Shown one piece after another: positions 9,235 to 17,093 of a stretch of 64,000 nt of DNA. A program made the position numbers and the translations under genes. The stretch comes from Bifidobacterium lemurum (GTDB taxonomy: Bacteria; Actinomycetota; Actinomycetes; Actinomycetales; Bifidobacteriaceae). The stretch spans positions 1,240,001 through 1,304,000 of the forward strand of contig NZ_CP062948.1 in the NCBI RefSeq assembly GCF_014898175.1. The letters run 5' to 3'. Positions within the stretch are counted from its first letter, which is position 1. Every line of letters begins with the position of its first letter. The notes beneath the pieces were generated by a model, which was given only the letters and a program-made list of their open reading frames with translations, had not been told where the DNA came from and ran no database searches.

Positions 9235-10827
9235 ATGAAGCAGCCATATGTGCGTCCCGGCATCGACGACAGGCCGGACTACGAGAAGGTGCTGACCCCG
9301 GAGGAGAAGGAGGCGCTGGCGCGACTGACCATCCGCGACCGCCGCCGCCCGCCCGAATCCTCCGCCGTGCAGGCCGAGGCGCAGGCCTCCCAGCTGGCCG
9401 CCGCGGGCTCTCCCGCCTCGGCCGCGGCCTCCGTCGACGCGGCCGTGCCCGACCTGACCTCGGCCTTCCTCGACATGCGCGACCCCATGGTGGCGGCGGA
9501 CGGCGAAAAGCCCACCGCCGTGCAGGTCGCGCGCCTGAAGTGGGGCTTCGCGCTGGCGGCCGTGCTGGTCACCATACCTTGGACCGCGCTGACGATGGTG
9601 GCGCTGCCCGCCGCGGTCGGCCGCGTGGTGGGCGCGAATCCCGCGAATCCCGCCGCTGACTGGACTGCGGGCGACCCGTCGGGTGTCGCGGCCGCCGTCG
9701 CCGTGCCGCTTGGCGTGATCGTCGCGTTGGGCACCCTCGTCTCGCTGGTCGCCTCCCCGCTGATCGCCGCGTTCTCCGACCGCACGCGCGTGGGTCTTGG
9801 CCGCCGCACCCCGTGGATGGTCGCCGGCGGTCTGCTCGCCGCGTTGGTCACGCTGATTCTCGGCGCGGTCGAAGGGCCGATTTCGCTGGGATTCTTCTGG
9901 ATGCTGCTCAACATCGCGTACGCCATGCTCACCGTGCCGCTGGTCGCCGCGTTCAGCGAGCGTGTGCCCGACAAATTCCGCGTCTCGCTGGTGCGTTGGC
10001 GCGGCATCGGCCAGTTGGTCGGCCAGCTGTTGGGCGCGTGGCTGGGCGCGGCGGGCATCATCGTCGACGGGCGTGGCGGGTACTCGCCGTTCGCCATGGC
10101 CGCGCTGGTGCTCGCTTTGTCCGGCATCGTCGTGGCGCTGGTCTGGCCGCGCGAACCCTCCAGCGAATCCCTGCCGCGCGAGCGTTTCCGCAGCGAGGAT
10201 GTGTGGGGCCAGCTGCGCCCGCCGCGCAACGCCCCTCGCTTCGCCCGCATGTTTGCCGCGCGTCTGGCGATGATGGCAGGCGTGGGATTGACCGGCGTGT
10301 TCCTGTGGCTGATCGTGCGCTACTACAACGAGGATGTGGCTTTGCAGGAGGCGACGTCCTCCGCGCCATTGACCCTCGCCGCCGGCGTGGGTATTGCCGC
10401 GCTCGCCCTGGCCACCGCGATCGGCGCCGTCGTGGCCGCGCGCGTGGCCGGACCGATCAACGAGCGCTACGACGATGTGCGCCGTCCGGTGGTTGTGGCC
10501 TGCGCGCTGTACGTGGTGGCGCTCGCCCTTCCGTTGGCGCTGCCGAACCTCATCGGACTGTGCCTGTTCGCGCTGCTCGCCGGCTTCGCCTTCGGCCTGT
10601 ACGACGCGCTCAGCCAGACGTTGGTGATGGAGTCCCTGCCCGATCCTCGCCGTTCCGGGCGTGATCTGGCCGCGTTCAACGTGGCCAACACCTTGGGGCT
10701 GATCGTGGCCGCCGTCGCAGGTGCCTGCCTGGTCTCGGCCTTCGGGCTGGGCTCGCTGTTCCTCGCGGCGATGGTCTGCGTCGTGGTCGCAGCCGTTCTG
10801 GCCGTCCTTCCCGCCTCGTCGTCCTGA
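9235..10827 (+). CDS. scrT: MFS sucrose transporter of the splP module
   Basis: Integral membrane sugar transporter, 530 residues. The first 90 or so residues are hydrophilic and Ala/Pro-rich (cytosolic), then about 12 hydrophobic segments follow from KWGFALAAVLVTIPWTAL. The loop SDRTRVGLGRRTPWMVAGG is the MFS/GPH loop between segments 2 and 3. Order and orientation (phosphorylase, transporter, LacI regulator) match the scrP-scrT-scrR module described in bifidobacteria, so sucrose import is the likely role. The start at 9235 follows GAGAGGTGG. The long N-terminal extension is unusual for MFS proteins. Confidence 0.82.
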   Translation: MKQPYVRPGIDDRPDYEKVLTPEEKEALARLTIRDRRRPPESSAVQAEAQASQLAAAGSPASAAASVDAAVPDLTSAFLDMRDPMVAADGEKPTAVQVARLKWGFALAAVLVTIPWTALTMVALPAAVGRVVGANPANPAADWTAGDPSGVAAAVAVPLGVIVALGTLVSLVASPLIAAFSDRTRVGLGRRTPWMVAGGLLAALVTLILGAVEGPISLGFFWMLLNIAYAMLTVPLVAAFSERVPDKFRVSLVRWRGIGQLVGQLLGAWLGAAGIIVDGRGGYSPFAMAALVLALSGIVVALVWPREPSSESLPRERFRSEDVWGQLRPPRNAPRFARMFAARLAMMAGVGLTGVFLWLIVRYYNEDVALQEATSSAPLTLAAGVGIAALALATAIGAVVAARVAGPINERYDDVRRPVVVACALYVVALALPLALPNLIGLCLFALLAGFAFGLYDALSQTLVMESLPDPRRSGRDLAAFNVANTLGLIVAAVAGACLVSAFGLGSLFLAAMVCVVVAAVLAVLPASSS

Positions 10828-10848
10828 CCGGAGCGCCTCTGCCCGCCT

Positions 10849-10891
10849 CGTCATCCTGAGCGGAGCGCGAAGCGCGGAGTCGAAGGATCTC
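10849..10891. repeat. Dispersed CATCCTGAGCGG repeat copy
   Basis: A full-length copy runs from CGTCATCCTGAGCGG to GTCGAAGGATCTC, just after the transporter stop. Shorter relatives lie near 10818 (CGTCGTCCTGACCGGAGCGC) and 10965. The copy separates the transporter from the LacI gene. Confidence 0.8.
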
Positions 10892-11057
10892 GAATCGCTT
10901 GGACGGTGGCGAGATGCTTCGACTTCGTTCCGTCTCGCCCGGCAGACGTATAACTATCATCGACGTCGTCCTGACCGGGGCGCCGCGCTTTTCGGCTACA
11001 CTGGGTGGAAGTGTTCGACAACTGTTCGATACCGGAAATCCGGCGGAGGTGGCGACT

Positions 11058-12101
11058 GTGGTAGGTATGCGCGATGTGGCGAAACGGGCCGGCGTTTCGT
11101 TGAGCACCGTCTCGTTGGTGGTGAACAACACGGGTTACGTCTCCGCCGACATGCGCGCCAAAGTCGAAGCCGCGATGCGGGAGCTCAACTACATTCCCAA
11201 TGAGCTGGCGCGCAACCTCTACCACGACCGCACCAACACCATCGGCGTGATCGTGCCGACCATCAGCCATCCGTTCTTCGCCACGCTGATGGCCGCCCTG
11301 CAGCGCGAGTTCGCCGCGCGCGGCCTGCGCACGCTGCTGTGCTCCACCGCCGACGCGTCCACCGGTGAGGCCGAATACGTCGATATGCTGCGCCGCCACA
11401 TGATGGATGGCATCGTCATGGCCGCGCATACCGAACATACCGAGGATTACTGGACTTCGATCGGCCGCCCCGTGGTCGCCTTCGACCGGCGGCTGGGAGC
11501 CGGCATCCCCTCCGTCGGGTCGGACCACGAGCAGGGCGGGCGGCTGATCGCCGAGCATCTCATCGCCAGCGGCGCGCGCCATGTGGTGACGGTCGGCGGC
11601 CCGCGCAAACAATTCGAGGGTTTGGGCGACGGAACCACATTCCCCACGGTCCGCTACCATCTCACGCTGGAGCGGCTGGTGGAGCAGGCCGGTATCCGTT
11701 GGGATTACGTGGATGCCGGTGTGGTCGCCGATTTGGGATCCCACGCACGCGCCGCCCGTGCGGTGCTCGACCGGTTCCCCGATGCGGATGCCGTCGTGGG
11801 ATCGGATCTTGTGGCTTCCTACGTGGTGCAGGAGGCGCTGAGCCGGGGCATCCGCGTGCCCGACGGTCTGCAGGTCATCGCGTACGACGGCACATATATG
11901 GCCGATGCCGCTGGATTGAGGCTGTCGTCCATCCGCCAGGACACCGCGGCGTTGGCGCATCGCATCGCCGAACGTATGGAGCGTGCCGTCGCGGCGGGTA
12001 CGGCGCGCGGCAAGTCCGGCGATGCCGTACCGTCCGACTCCTCGCCCGCGGTCGAAGACGCCGTCCCCGTAACCTTCGTTTCCGGCGCGACCACCCGATA
12101 G
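11058..12101 (+). CDS. scrR: LacI-family regulator of sucrose module
   Basis: DNA-binding repressor, 347 residues. The start is GTG at 11058 with GGAGG eight bases upstream; a nearby ATG at 11067 is the alternative. The N-terminal helix-turn-helix is MRDVAKRAGVSLSTVSLVVNN followed by the hinge NELARNLYHDRTNTIGVIVP. The rest is a periplasmic-binding-like sugar-sensor domain (SHPFFATLMAALQREF, VVAFDRRL, VVGSDLVASYVVQEA). The last 40 residues are Ala/Ser/Asp-rich and probably disordered. It closes the splP-scrT module and is the best candidate to bind the palindrome at 7123-7140; the effector is inferred to be sucrose or a product of it. Confidence 0.88.
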   Translation: MVGMRDVAKRAGVSLSTVSLVVNNTGYVSADMRAKVEAAMRELNYIPNELARNLYHDRTNTIGVIVPTISHPFFATLMAALQREFAARGLRTLLCSTADASTGEAEYVDMLRRHMMDGIVMAAHTEHTEDYWTSIGRPVVAFDRRLGAGIPSVGSDHEQGGRLIAEHLIASGARHVVTVGGPRKQFEGLGDGTTFPTVRYHLTLERLVEQAGIRWDYVDAGVVADLGSHARAARAVLDRFPDADAVVGSDLVASYVVQEALSRGIRVPDGLQVIAYDGTYMADAAGLRLSSIRQDTAALAHRIAERMERAVAAGTARGKSGDAVPSDSSPAVEDAVPVTFVSGATTR

Positions 12102-12102
12102 C

Positions 12103-12144
12103 GCATCCCGAGCGGAGTTTGGCCTTTCCTCCGCTCAGGATGAC
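12103..12144 (+). terminator. Terminator-like hairpin made of dispersed repeat halves
   Basis: GAGCGGAG (12110-12117) pairs with CTCCGCTC (12129-12136), and flanking bases extend the stem imperfectly. The arms are the ends of the dispersed repeat (CCGAGCGGAG and CCGCTCAGGATGACA). It starts right after the LacI stop and probably ends or protects the sucrose transcript. There is no U-run. Confidence 0.55.
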
Positions 12145-12287
12145 ATTACAGACATGCCTCAGCGTGGGGTCCGTGCGCCTGCGTATGGCCGACATGACCA
12201 CATAGTGAACCCCTGCTGGAGATGACGCGACCGCGCGCTTAAGTTCGTTCCCTAGTTCGGGCGACCGCCCGAAGCGACAGCGTTAAC

Positions 12288-12450
12288 GGAAGGAGGTTCG
12301 CCGTGATGATGGAACGTTTTGTGTCCGCACGAATTATTATTCCGTCTTCGCTGGCGGACTGATTTCGAGCATCCAATCACGCCCCGCCAACGAAGGCAGG
12401 GTGGTGACCGACACAATCGGCGAAGCCCTGCGCATGGTGCGGGGCTTTTT
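12288..12450 (+). promoter_or_regulatory. Isoleucine-type transcription attenuator leader (or T-box-like leader)
   Basis: Order: strong ribosome site GGAAGGAGG (12288-12296), an 18-codon leader ORF with three successive ATT Ile codons, a stem CTTCGCTGGCGG : CCGCCAACGAAG (about 12346-12357 with 12384-12395) that overlaps the end of the ORF, a possible antiterminator GCAGGG (12396-12401) : CCCTGC (12426-12431), and an intrinsic terminator AGCCCTGCGC-ATG-GTGCGGGGCT followed by TTTTT (12424-12450). The antiterminator and terminator compete for 12426-12431. The string AGGGTGGT at 12398-12405 also resembles the T-box core, so a tRNA-Ile-sensing leader is the alternative. It controls the transporter at 12679. 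Confidence 0.65.
12306..12362 (+). CDS. Putative 18-residue Ile-rich leader peptide
   Basis: The reading is M-M-E-R-F-V-S-A-R-I-I-I-P-S-S-L-A-D then TGA. Ribosome site GGAAGGAGG ends 9 bases before the ATG; an in-frame GTG at 12303 would give spacing of 6. Three consecutive ATT codons sit mid-peptide, and the following codons form one arm of a stem. This is the expected layout of a stalling peptide for amino-acid-responsive attenuation. Translation is not shown. Confidence 0.55.
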   Translation: MMERFVSARIIIPSSLAD

Positions 12451-12678
12451 CGTGCCTCCCACAAGGAGCAAGACGAAGACGAGAAGCAGGTCGGCGCGTG
12501 GAGCCGCGCCGGCACAAGCTGATGAGCGGCCTCGCGCGCATCGCACGGAACAAAGGCCGTGTGCGCACCCCGCGCATCGCATGCAATGCGGCGCACGCGC
12601 GAACGCACGCACCCCGCGCATCGCCCGCACGCATCGCACATACCGCATACAACCACATACGTCTCAGGAGAGAACCTC

Positions 12679-14031
12679 ATGACCACAGTCGAACCCACGA
12701 CTGGAACCGCCTCCGGCGGCAAAGTCCAAGACATGGCCCGCGACTCGGTGAAAACCGTCATCGCCGCCTCCATGGTCGGCACCGCCATCGAATTCTACGA
12801 TTTCTACGCCTACGGCACCGCCGCGGCCAGCTACTTCCCGACCGTGTTCTTCGGCGGCACCGGCCTGGCCGCCTCCATCGGCGCGCTGCTGACCTTCGCG
12901 GTCGCGTTCATCGCCCGTCCGGTCGGCTCGCTCATCTTCGGCCATTTCGGCGACCGCATGGGACGCAAGACCACTCTGGTCGTCTCACTGCTGACCATGG
13001 GCATCTCGACTTTCCTGATCGGCTGCCTGCCCTCCTATGAGACGATCGGCATCTGGGCGGTCGTGATCCTGTGCCTGTGCCGCTTCGCGCAGGGCATCGG
13101 CCTGGGCGGCGAATGGTCCGGCGCGGCGCTGGTCGCCACCGAGAACGCGCCCGAGAACAAGCGCGCGCTGTACGGCTCCTTCCCCGAGCTGGGCGCTCCG
13201 ATCGGCTTCTTCCTGTCGAACGGCACCTACTTCCTGCTGGAGACCTTCAACGACGACGCCGCGATGCTTTCGTGGGGATGGCGCGTGCCGTTCCTGCTGT
13301 CCGCCGTGCTTGTGGTCGTGGGTCTGCTGGTGCGCGTGCATATGGAGGAGACGCCGATCTTCCGTATGGCGCAGGAGCGTCAGGAGGTCGTCAAGGCCCC
13401 GCTGGTCGAGGTGTTCCGCAAGAGCTGGAAGCAGGTGCTGCAGGGCACCTTCCTCGTGGCCGTCACCTACACGCTGTTCTACACGCTGGCCACCTGGTCG
13501 CTCGCCTGGGGCACCAAGGATGTGGAGAACGGCGGCGGCGGACTCGGCTTCGCCAACCGCGAGTATCTGCTGATGCTGATGGCCGCGGTGTGCGTGTTCG
13601 CGCTGTTCATCGTGCTGTCCTGCGTGTACGCGGACAAGATCGGCCGCCGTCGCGTGCTGATGTTCTCGTCCGTGGCGCTGGTGGTGTTCGCCTTCGCGTT
13701 CCCCTATCTGCTGATGGGCGAGGGCAAGCGCGACTTCGTGGCCGTGATGGTGTTCCTGTGCGTCGGCTTCGCGCTGATGGGCATCGCCTTCGGTCCGATC
13801 GGCGCGACCTTGCCCGAGCTGTTCGAGGCGAACGTGCGCTACTCCGGTTCCGGCATCAGCTACAACCTCGCCGCCATCGTGGGCGCGGCCTTCGTGCCGA
13901 CCATCGCCACCTGGCTGTCCGCCAACTGGGGCGTGCGCTCCGTGGGCCTGTATCTCGGCGTGATGGCCGTATGCTGCCTGATCGCCGTGATCACCTGCCG
14001 GGAAACCAAGGACGTGGATTTCACTAAGTGA
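12679..14031 (+). CDS. MFS metabolite:H+ symporter (MHS family)
   Basis: Membrane transporter of 450 residues and about 12 helices. The N-terminal GTAIEFYDFYAYGTAAASYFP, the loop FGHFGDRMGRKTTLV and RFAQGIGLGGEWSGAAL are hallmark motifs of the MHS group, whose members carry shikimate, alpha-ketoglutarate, proline/betaine or other organic acids with protons. The start at 12679 has AGGAGA six bases upstream; the frame is open further 5' but that part is leader sequence. The upstream isoleucine-type attenuator and downstream ilvC suggest a link to branched-chain amino acid or keto-acid economy. This is inference, as the substrate cannot be read from sequence. Confidence 0.85.
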   Translation: MTTVEPTTGTASGGKVQDMARDSVKTVIAASMVGTAIEFYDFYAYGTAAASYFPTVFFGGTGLAASIGALLTFAVAFIARPVGSLIFGHFGDRMGRKTTLVVSLLTMGISTFLIGCLPSYETIGIWAVVILCLCRFAQGIGLGGEWSGAALVATENAPENKRALYGSFPELGAPIGFFLSNGTYFLLETFNDDAAMLSWGWRVPFLLSAVLVVVGLLVRVHMEETPIFRMAQERQEVVKAPLVEVFRKSWKQVLQGTFLVAVTYTLFYTLATWSLAWGTKDVENGGGGLGFANREYLLMLMAAVCVFALFIVLSCVYADKIGRRRVLMFSSVALVVFAFAFPYLLMGEGKRDFVAVMVFLCVGFALMGIAFGPIGATLPELFEANVRYSGSGISYNLAAIVGAAFVPTIATWLSANWGVRSVGLYLGVMAVCCLIAVITCRETKDVDFTK

Positions 14032-14041
14032 GACCCGAGCA

Positions 14042-14253
14042 GTCATTGACTGGCGTCAATGGCTGTCTTGTTTCCCTCGTTCGGCTGTCGCCTCTCTCGG
14101 GCGTCGGCTACGGGCAGTCCACTGGACTGTTCGCTTCACGCACCGGTGGTCATTGACTGGCGTCAATGGCTGTCTGGTTTCCCTCGCTCGGCTGTCGCCT
14201 CTCTCGGGCGTCGGCTACGAACAGTCCACTGGACTGTTCGCTTCACGCCGCCG
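14042..14253 (+). repeat. Two tandem 107-bp direct repeats upstream of ilvC
   Basis: Copy 1 (14042-14148) and copy 2 (from 14149) both begin GTCATTGACTGGCGTCAATG. Both contain TCGGCTGTCGCCTCTCTCGG and the dyad CAGTCCACTGGACTG, and end CGCTTCACGC. They differ at a few positions only. TTGACTGGCGTCAA is itself a dyad. The array fills much of the 397-bp gap between the MHS transporter and ilvC; no ORF is supported there. Confidence 0.85.
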
Positions 14254-14428
14254 CGCTGCGGTTCACCTTTTGGACGGGATTCGCGTCTATGCGGGGCTGA
14301 AGGTAGGATAGGCATCGGTTTGAGGGACAAAATCCCTCTATGCTTGTGACCATCGGTTTGTAAAACTGAACTAACATTTGTCGGGCGGCAGACTGCCGTC
14401 CACACAACAATTCAAAGGAGTGCCAAGA

Positions 14429-15481
14429 ATGGCAGCAACAATCTGGTACGAGAACGACGGCGATCTGTCCGTGCTCGCCGGCAAGAAGGTCGCGATCATC
14501 GGCTACGGCTCCCAGGGCCACGCCCACGCGCTGAACCTGCGCGACTCCGGCGTCGACGTCGTCGTCGGCCTGCGTCCGACCTCGAAGTCCGTCGAGTTCG
14601 CCAAGGAGCAGGGCCTTGAGGTCAAGTCCGTGGCCGAGGCCTCCGCCGAAGCCGACGTGATCATGATCCTGGCTCCCGACCAGTACCAGCGCACCATCTG
14701 GGCCAACGACATCGAGCCCAACATCAAGCCGGGCGCCGCTCTGGCCTTCGCTCACGGCTTCAACATCCACTACGGCTACATCAAGCCCACCGAGGACCAT
14801 CCGGTGTTCATGGTCGCCCCGAAGGGCCCGGGCCACATCGTGCGTCGTGAGTACGCCGCCGGCCGTGGCGTGCCGGTCGTCGTGGCCGTCGAGCAGGATC
14901 CCCGCGGCGACGGCTGGGCGCTGACCCTGGCCTACGCGAAGGCCCTGGGCGCCCTGCGCGCCGGCGCCATCAAGACCACCTTCAAGGAGGAGACCGAAAC
15001 CGATCTCTTCGGTGAGCAGAACGTGCTCCTCGGCGGCGTGAACAAGCTCGTCGAGATGGGCTTCGAGGTGCTGACCGACGCCGGCTACCAGCCGGAGATC
15101 GCCTACTTCGAGGTGTGCCACGAGCTGAAGATGATCGTCGACCTGATGAACGAGGGTGGCCTGAACAAGGATCGTTGGTCCTGCTCCGACACCGCCCAGT
15201 ACGGCGATTACGTCAACACCGTCATCGGCGAGGACTGCCGCAAGCGCATGGAATACCACCTCAAGCGCATCCAGGACGGCTCCTTCGCCAAGGAGTTCAT
15301 CGACGACCAGGACGCCGGCGCTCCGAAGTTCAAGGCCCTGCAGGAGGAGTACTCCAACGTGCGCATCGAGACCGTCGGTCCGAAGCTGCGCGCCATGTTC
15401 TCTTGGAACAACGAGGCCGCGAAGGACGCCGACGAGGCCAACTCCTTCACCGGTAAGATCGCCCGCGCCCAGGTGCAGTGA
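14429..15481 (+). CDS. ilvC: Ketol-acid reductoisomerase (NADP+), class I
   Basis: Second shared enzyme of valine, leucine and isoleucine synthesis, isomerising and reducing acetolactate or acetohydroxybutyrate; cytosolic, Mg-dependent, 350 residues (class I length). Start 14429 has AAAGGAG upstream and the family N-terminus [14 protein letters not shown]. The Rossmann loop [13 protein letters not shown] is followed by GLRPTSKS, whose Arg and Ser contact the NADPH phosphate. Further motifs are [29 protein letters not shown] and the metal-binding [14 protein letters not shown] and [15 protein letters not shown]. The gene is intact and followed by a strong terminator. Confidence 0.98.
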   Translation: MAATIWYENDGDLSVLAGKKVAIIGYGSQGHAHALNLRDSGVDVVVGLRPTSKSVEFAKEQGLEVKSVAEASAEADVIMILAPDQYQRTIWANDIEPNIKPGAALAFAHGFNIHYGYIKPTEDHPVFMVAPKGPGHIVRREYAAGRGVPVVVAVEQDPRGDGWALTLAYAKALGALRAGAIKTTFKEETETDLFGEQNVLLGGVNKLVEMGFEVLTDAGYQPEIAYFEVCHELKMIVDLMNEGGLNKDRWSCSDTAQYGDYVNTVIGEDCRKRMEYHLKRIQDGSFAKEFIDDQDAGAPKFKALQEEYSNVRIETVGPKLRAMFSWNNEAAKDADEANSFTGKIARAQVQ

Positions 15482-15529
15482 TTTCGTCCGCTAGCCGCGC
15501 GGCTCGATCCGCCCGCTAGCTGAGGCTTC

Positions 15530-15574
15530 AAGAAAGGCCGCCGCCCCGATTCGTTCGGGCGGCGGCCTTTCTTG
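15530..15574 (+). terminator. Strong rho-independent terminator after ilvC
   Basis: AAGAAAGGCCGCCGCCCC pairs with GGGCGGCGGCCTTTCTT around a short loop, a stem of about 17 bp flanked by A and T runs so it can work in both directions. It lies 50 bases after the ilvC stop. Confidence 0.92.
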
Positions 15575-15604
15575 TTCGTCGTCCCGCATGGGTGCGTTCC
15601 GTGA

Positions 15605-15644
15605 GCGTCATGCTGAGCGGCGCGAAGCGGAGTCGAAGGCTTTC
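15605..15644. repeat. Dispersed CATGCTGAGCGG repeat copy
   Basis: GCGTCATGCTGAGCGGCGCG to GTCGAAGGCTTTC, a full-length variant between the ilvC terminator and the end of the convergent LacI gene. Confidence 0.75.
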
Positions 15645-15764
15645 GATCCATCGTGGCAAGGTCTTCGCCGCTCGCCGATGCGCGTATTGCCGTGCCGGCC
15701 GGCTTCGGCTGCGCCCGCACCAAAACGCGAAGAGTTGCTATATCGATGCGGCCGGGCCTGTGGC

Positions 15765-16802
15765 TTATGCGACGTTCGGCGCGCGTCCGGTGGTGTCGCG
15801 CAGGACCAGCGTGGTGGGCTGCACCTCGTGGGAGCGTTCGAGCGTCTCGCCCCGCATCAGCGACAACGCTTTGCGGGCGGCGCTATGGCCGAGTTCTATC
15901 GGATTTTGATGGATGGTGGTCAGGTCGACCACACGGGAGATCGGCGCGTCGTCGAATCCCACGATGGACATGTCTTCCGGGAATCGCATGTGCTGGTGTC
16001 GCAGTTCCTTCATAAGGGGCACGGCCAGTTCGTCGGTCTCCACAACCAGTCCCGTCGGCCGTAGGGGCGATGACAGCACGAGTGAGGCCAGTTCCGGTGC
16101 CAATTCCTCCGGTTCGACGGTATTGACGTGCGTGTGGGCCGTCAGAATGGTGTATTCGAGGCCGGCGTCCAGCGCGTCGATGGCGCTGGCGAAGCAGTCC
16201 GCGCGCGTGGTGGTGCTGTAGACCATATCCTGCGGCACGTAGTCGCGGATGAACGCGAGTCTGCGATGCCCCAGCGAGTGCAGGAGGTGCACGCTTTGCT
16301 TCAGACCGTCGGCGTTGCTGATGGCGATGGATGCGTCGAATCCGTCGGTCGAGGGGGAGTCGAGTCCGATCACCGGCATGCCCATGGCCGCCATCCGGTC
16401 GTGCAGTTCCGTGGTGAAGGTGAACGATGAGACGATGATCGCGTCCGCATTGCGGTTTTTGGGCAATTCCGCGAAATAGTGGTCGAGTTGGGCGCGGTTG
16501 GTGACGAACGAGGGGATGATGTCGTAGCCTTCGGGGGAAAGCACGTCGTAGGCGCCTTGAAGTACCGACGAGTTGAACCAGCGGTCAAGAGTGCCGGAGA
16601 CCAGCAGCAGCACCCGCATGGTTTTGCCGGAGGCGAGGGCGGAGGCGCTTTTCGACAGGGTGAAGTTGAGATTGTTGGCCGCCTGTTCCACGCGTAGGCG
16701 GGTCTCGGGGGAGACTTTGGCGACGCCGCGCAGGGCCCGGGAGACCGTCGCTTGGGAGACGCCTGCCAGCTGTGCCACATCGCTGATGGTTGCCCTCTCC
16801 AC
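15765..16802 (-). CDS. LacI-family regulator of alpha-glucoside operon
   Basis: Transcription regulator of 345 residues, divergent from the GH13/ABC operon. The GTG start at 16802 is chosen because AGGAGG lies six bases upstream and the protein then begins VERATISDVAQLAGVSQATV, the LacI helix-turn-helix; the frame is open for 44 more codons without a ribosome site. The hinge (SKSASALASGKTMRVLLLV) and a sugar-binding core follow (VIGLDSPSTDG, LHSLGHRRLAFI, PTGLVVETDELAVPLMKEL, DMSIVGFDDAPISRV). Likely represses the operon starting at 17094 through the AAGCGCT sites at 16908-16921 and 17041-17054 and responds to an alpha-glucoside. Confidence 0.9.
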   Translation of the reverse strand: MERATISDVAQLAGVSQATVSRALRGVAKVSPETRLRVEQAANNLNFTLSKSASALASGKTMRVLLLVSGTLDRWFNSSVLQGAYDVLSPEGYDIIPSFVTNRAQLDHYFAELPKNRNADAIIVSSFTFTTELHDRMAAMGMPVIGLDSPSTDGFDASIAISNADGLKQSVHLLHSLGHRRLAFIRDYVPQDMVYSTTTRADCFASAIDALDAGLEYTILTAHTHVNTVEPEELAPELASLVLSSPLRPTGLVVETDELAVPLMKELRHQHMRFPEDMSIVGFDDAPISRVVDLTTIHQNPIELGHSAARKALSLMRGETLERSHEVQPTTLVLRDTTGRAPNVA

Positions 16803-16893
16803 AATGAACCTCCTGAACCGTGCAATATGTTTACCGCTTCCATAGTAGTAGAAGCCCGGAAAAATGCGGTGACACGCCGAGCGGTGATTTGTT

Positions 16894-16922
16894 TTGCACA
16901 CCTCGAGTGCAAGCGCTATCAT
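16894..16922 (+). promoter_or_regulatory. Promoter with LacI operator, alpha-glucoside operon
   Basis: TTGCAC (16894-16899), a 17-base spacer, then TATCAT (16917-16922). TGCAAGCGCTATCA (16908-16921) with a central AGCGCT dyad overlaps spacer and -10, so a LacI-type protein bound there would block the polymerase. Confidence 0.65.
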
Positions 16923-17040
16923 TTCTATCACCAAACATCAGCGGTGTGGCTGAGATTTACAGAGTCAATGCTGATGAGAAAGAACAGAAAATCGCTTATT
17001 TCATAAGAAAGAAGCGTGAAACTGCCGATTGAAATAGCAA

Positions 17041-17054
17041 TGAAAGCGCTAGTA
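17041..17054 (+). promoter_or_regulatory. Second LacI-type operator before the GH13 gene
   Basis: TGAAAGCGCTAGTA repeats the core of the upstream site (AAGCGCTA) about 130 bases downstream and 40 bases before the GTG start. Two spaced sites fit a looping or roadblock arrangement. Confidence 0.55.
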
Positions 17055-17093
17055 TCATTCGGTGAGACCAACACAGTAGCGAGAGGAGATTCC

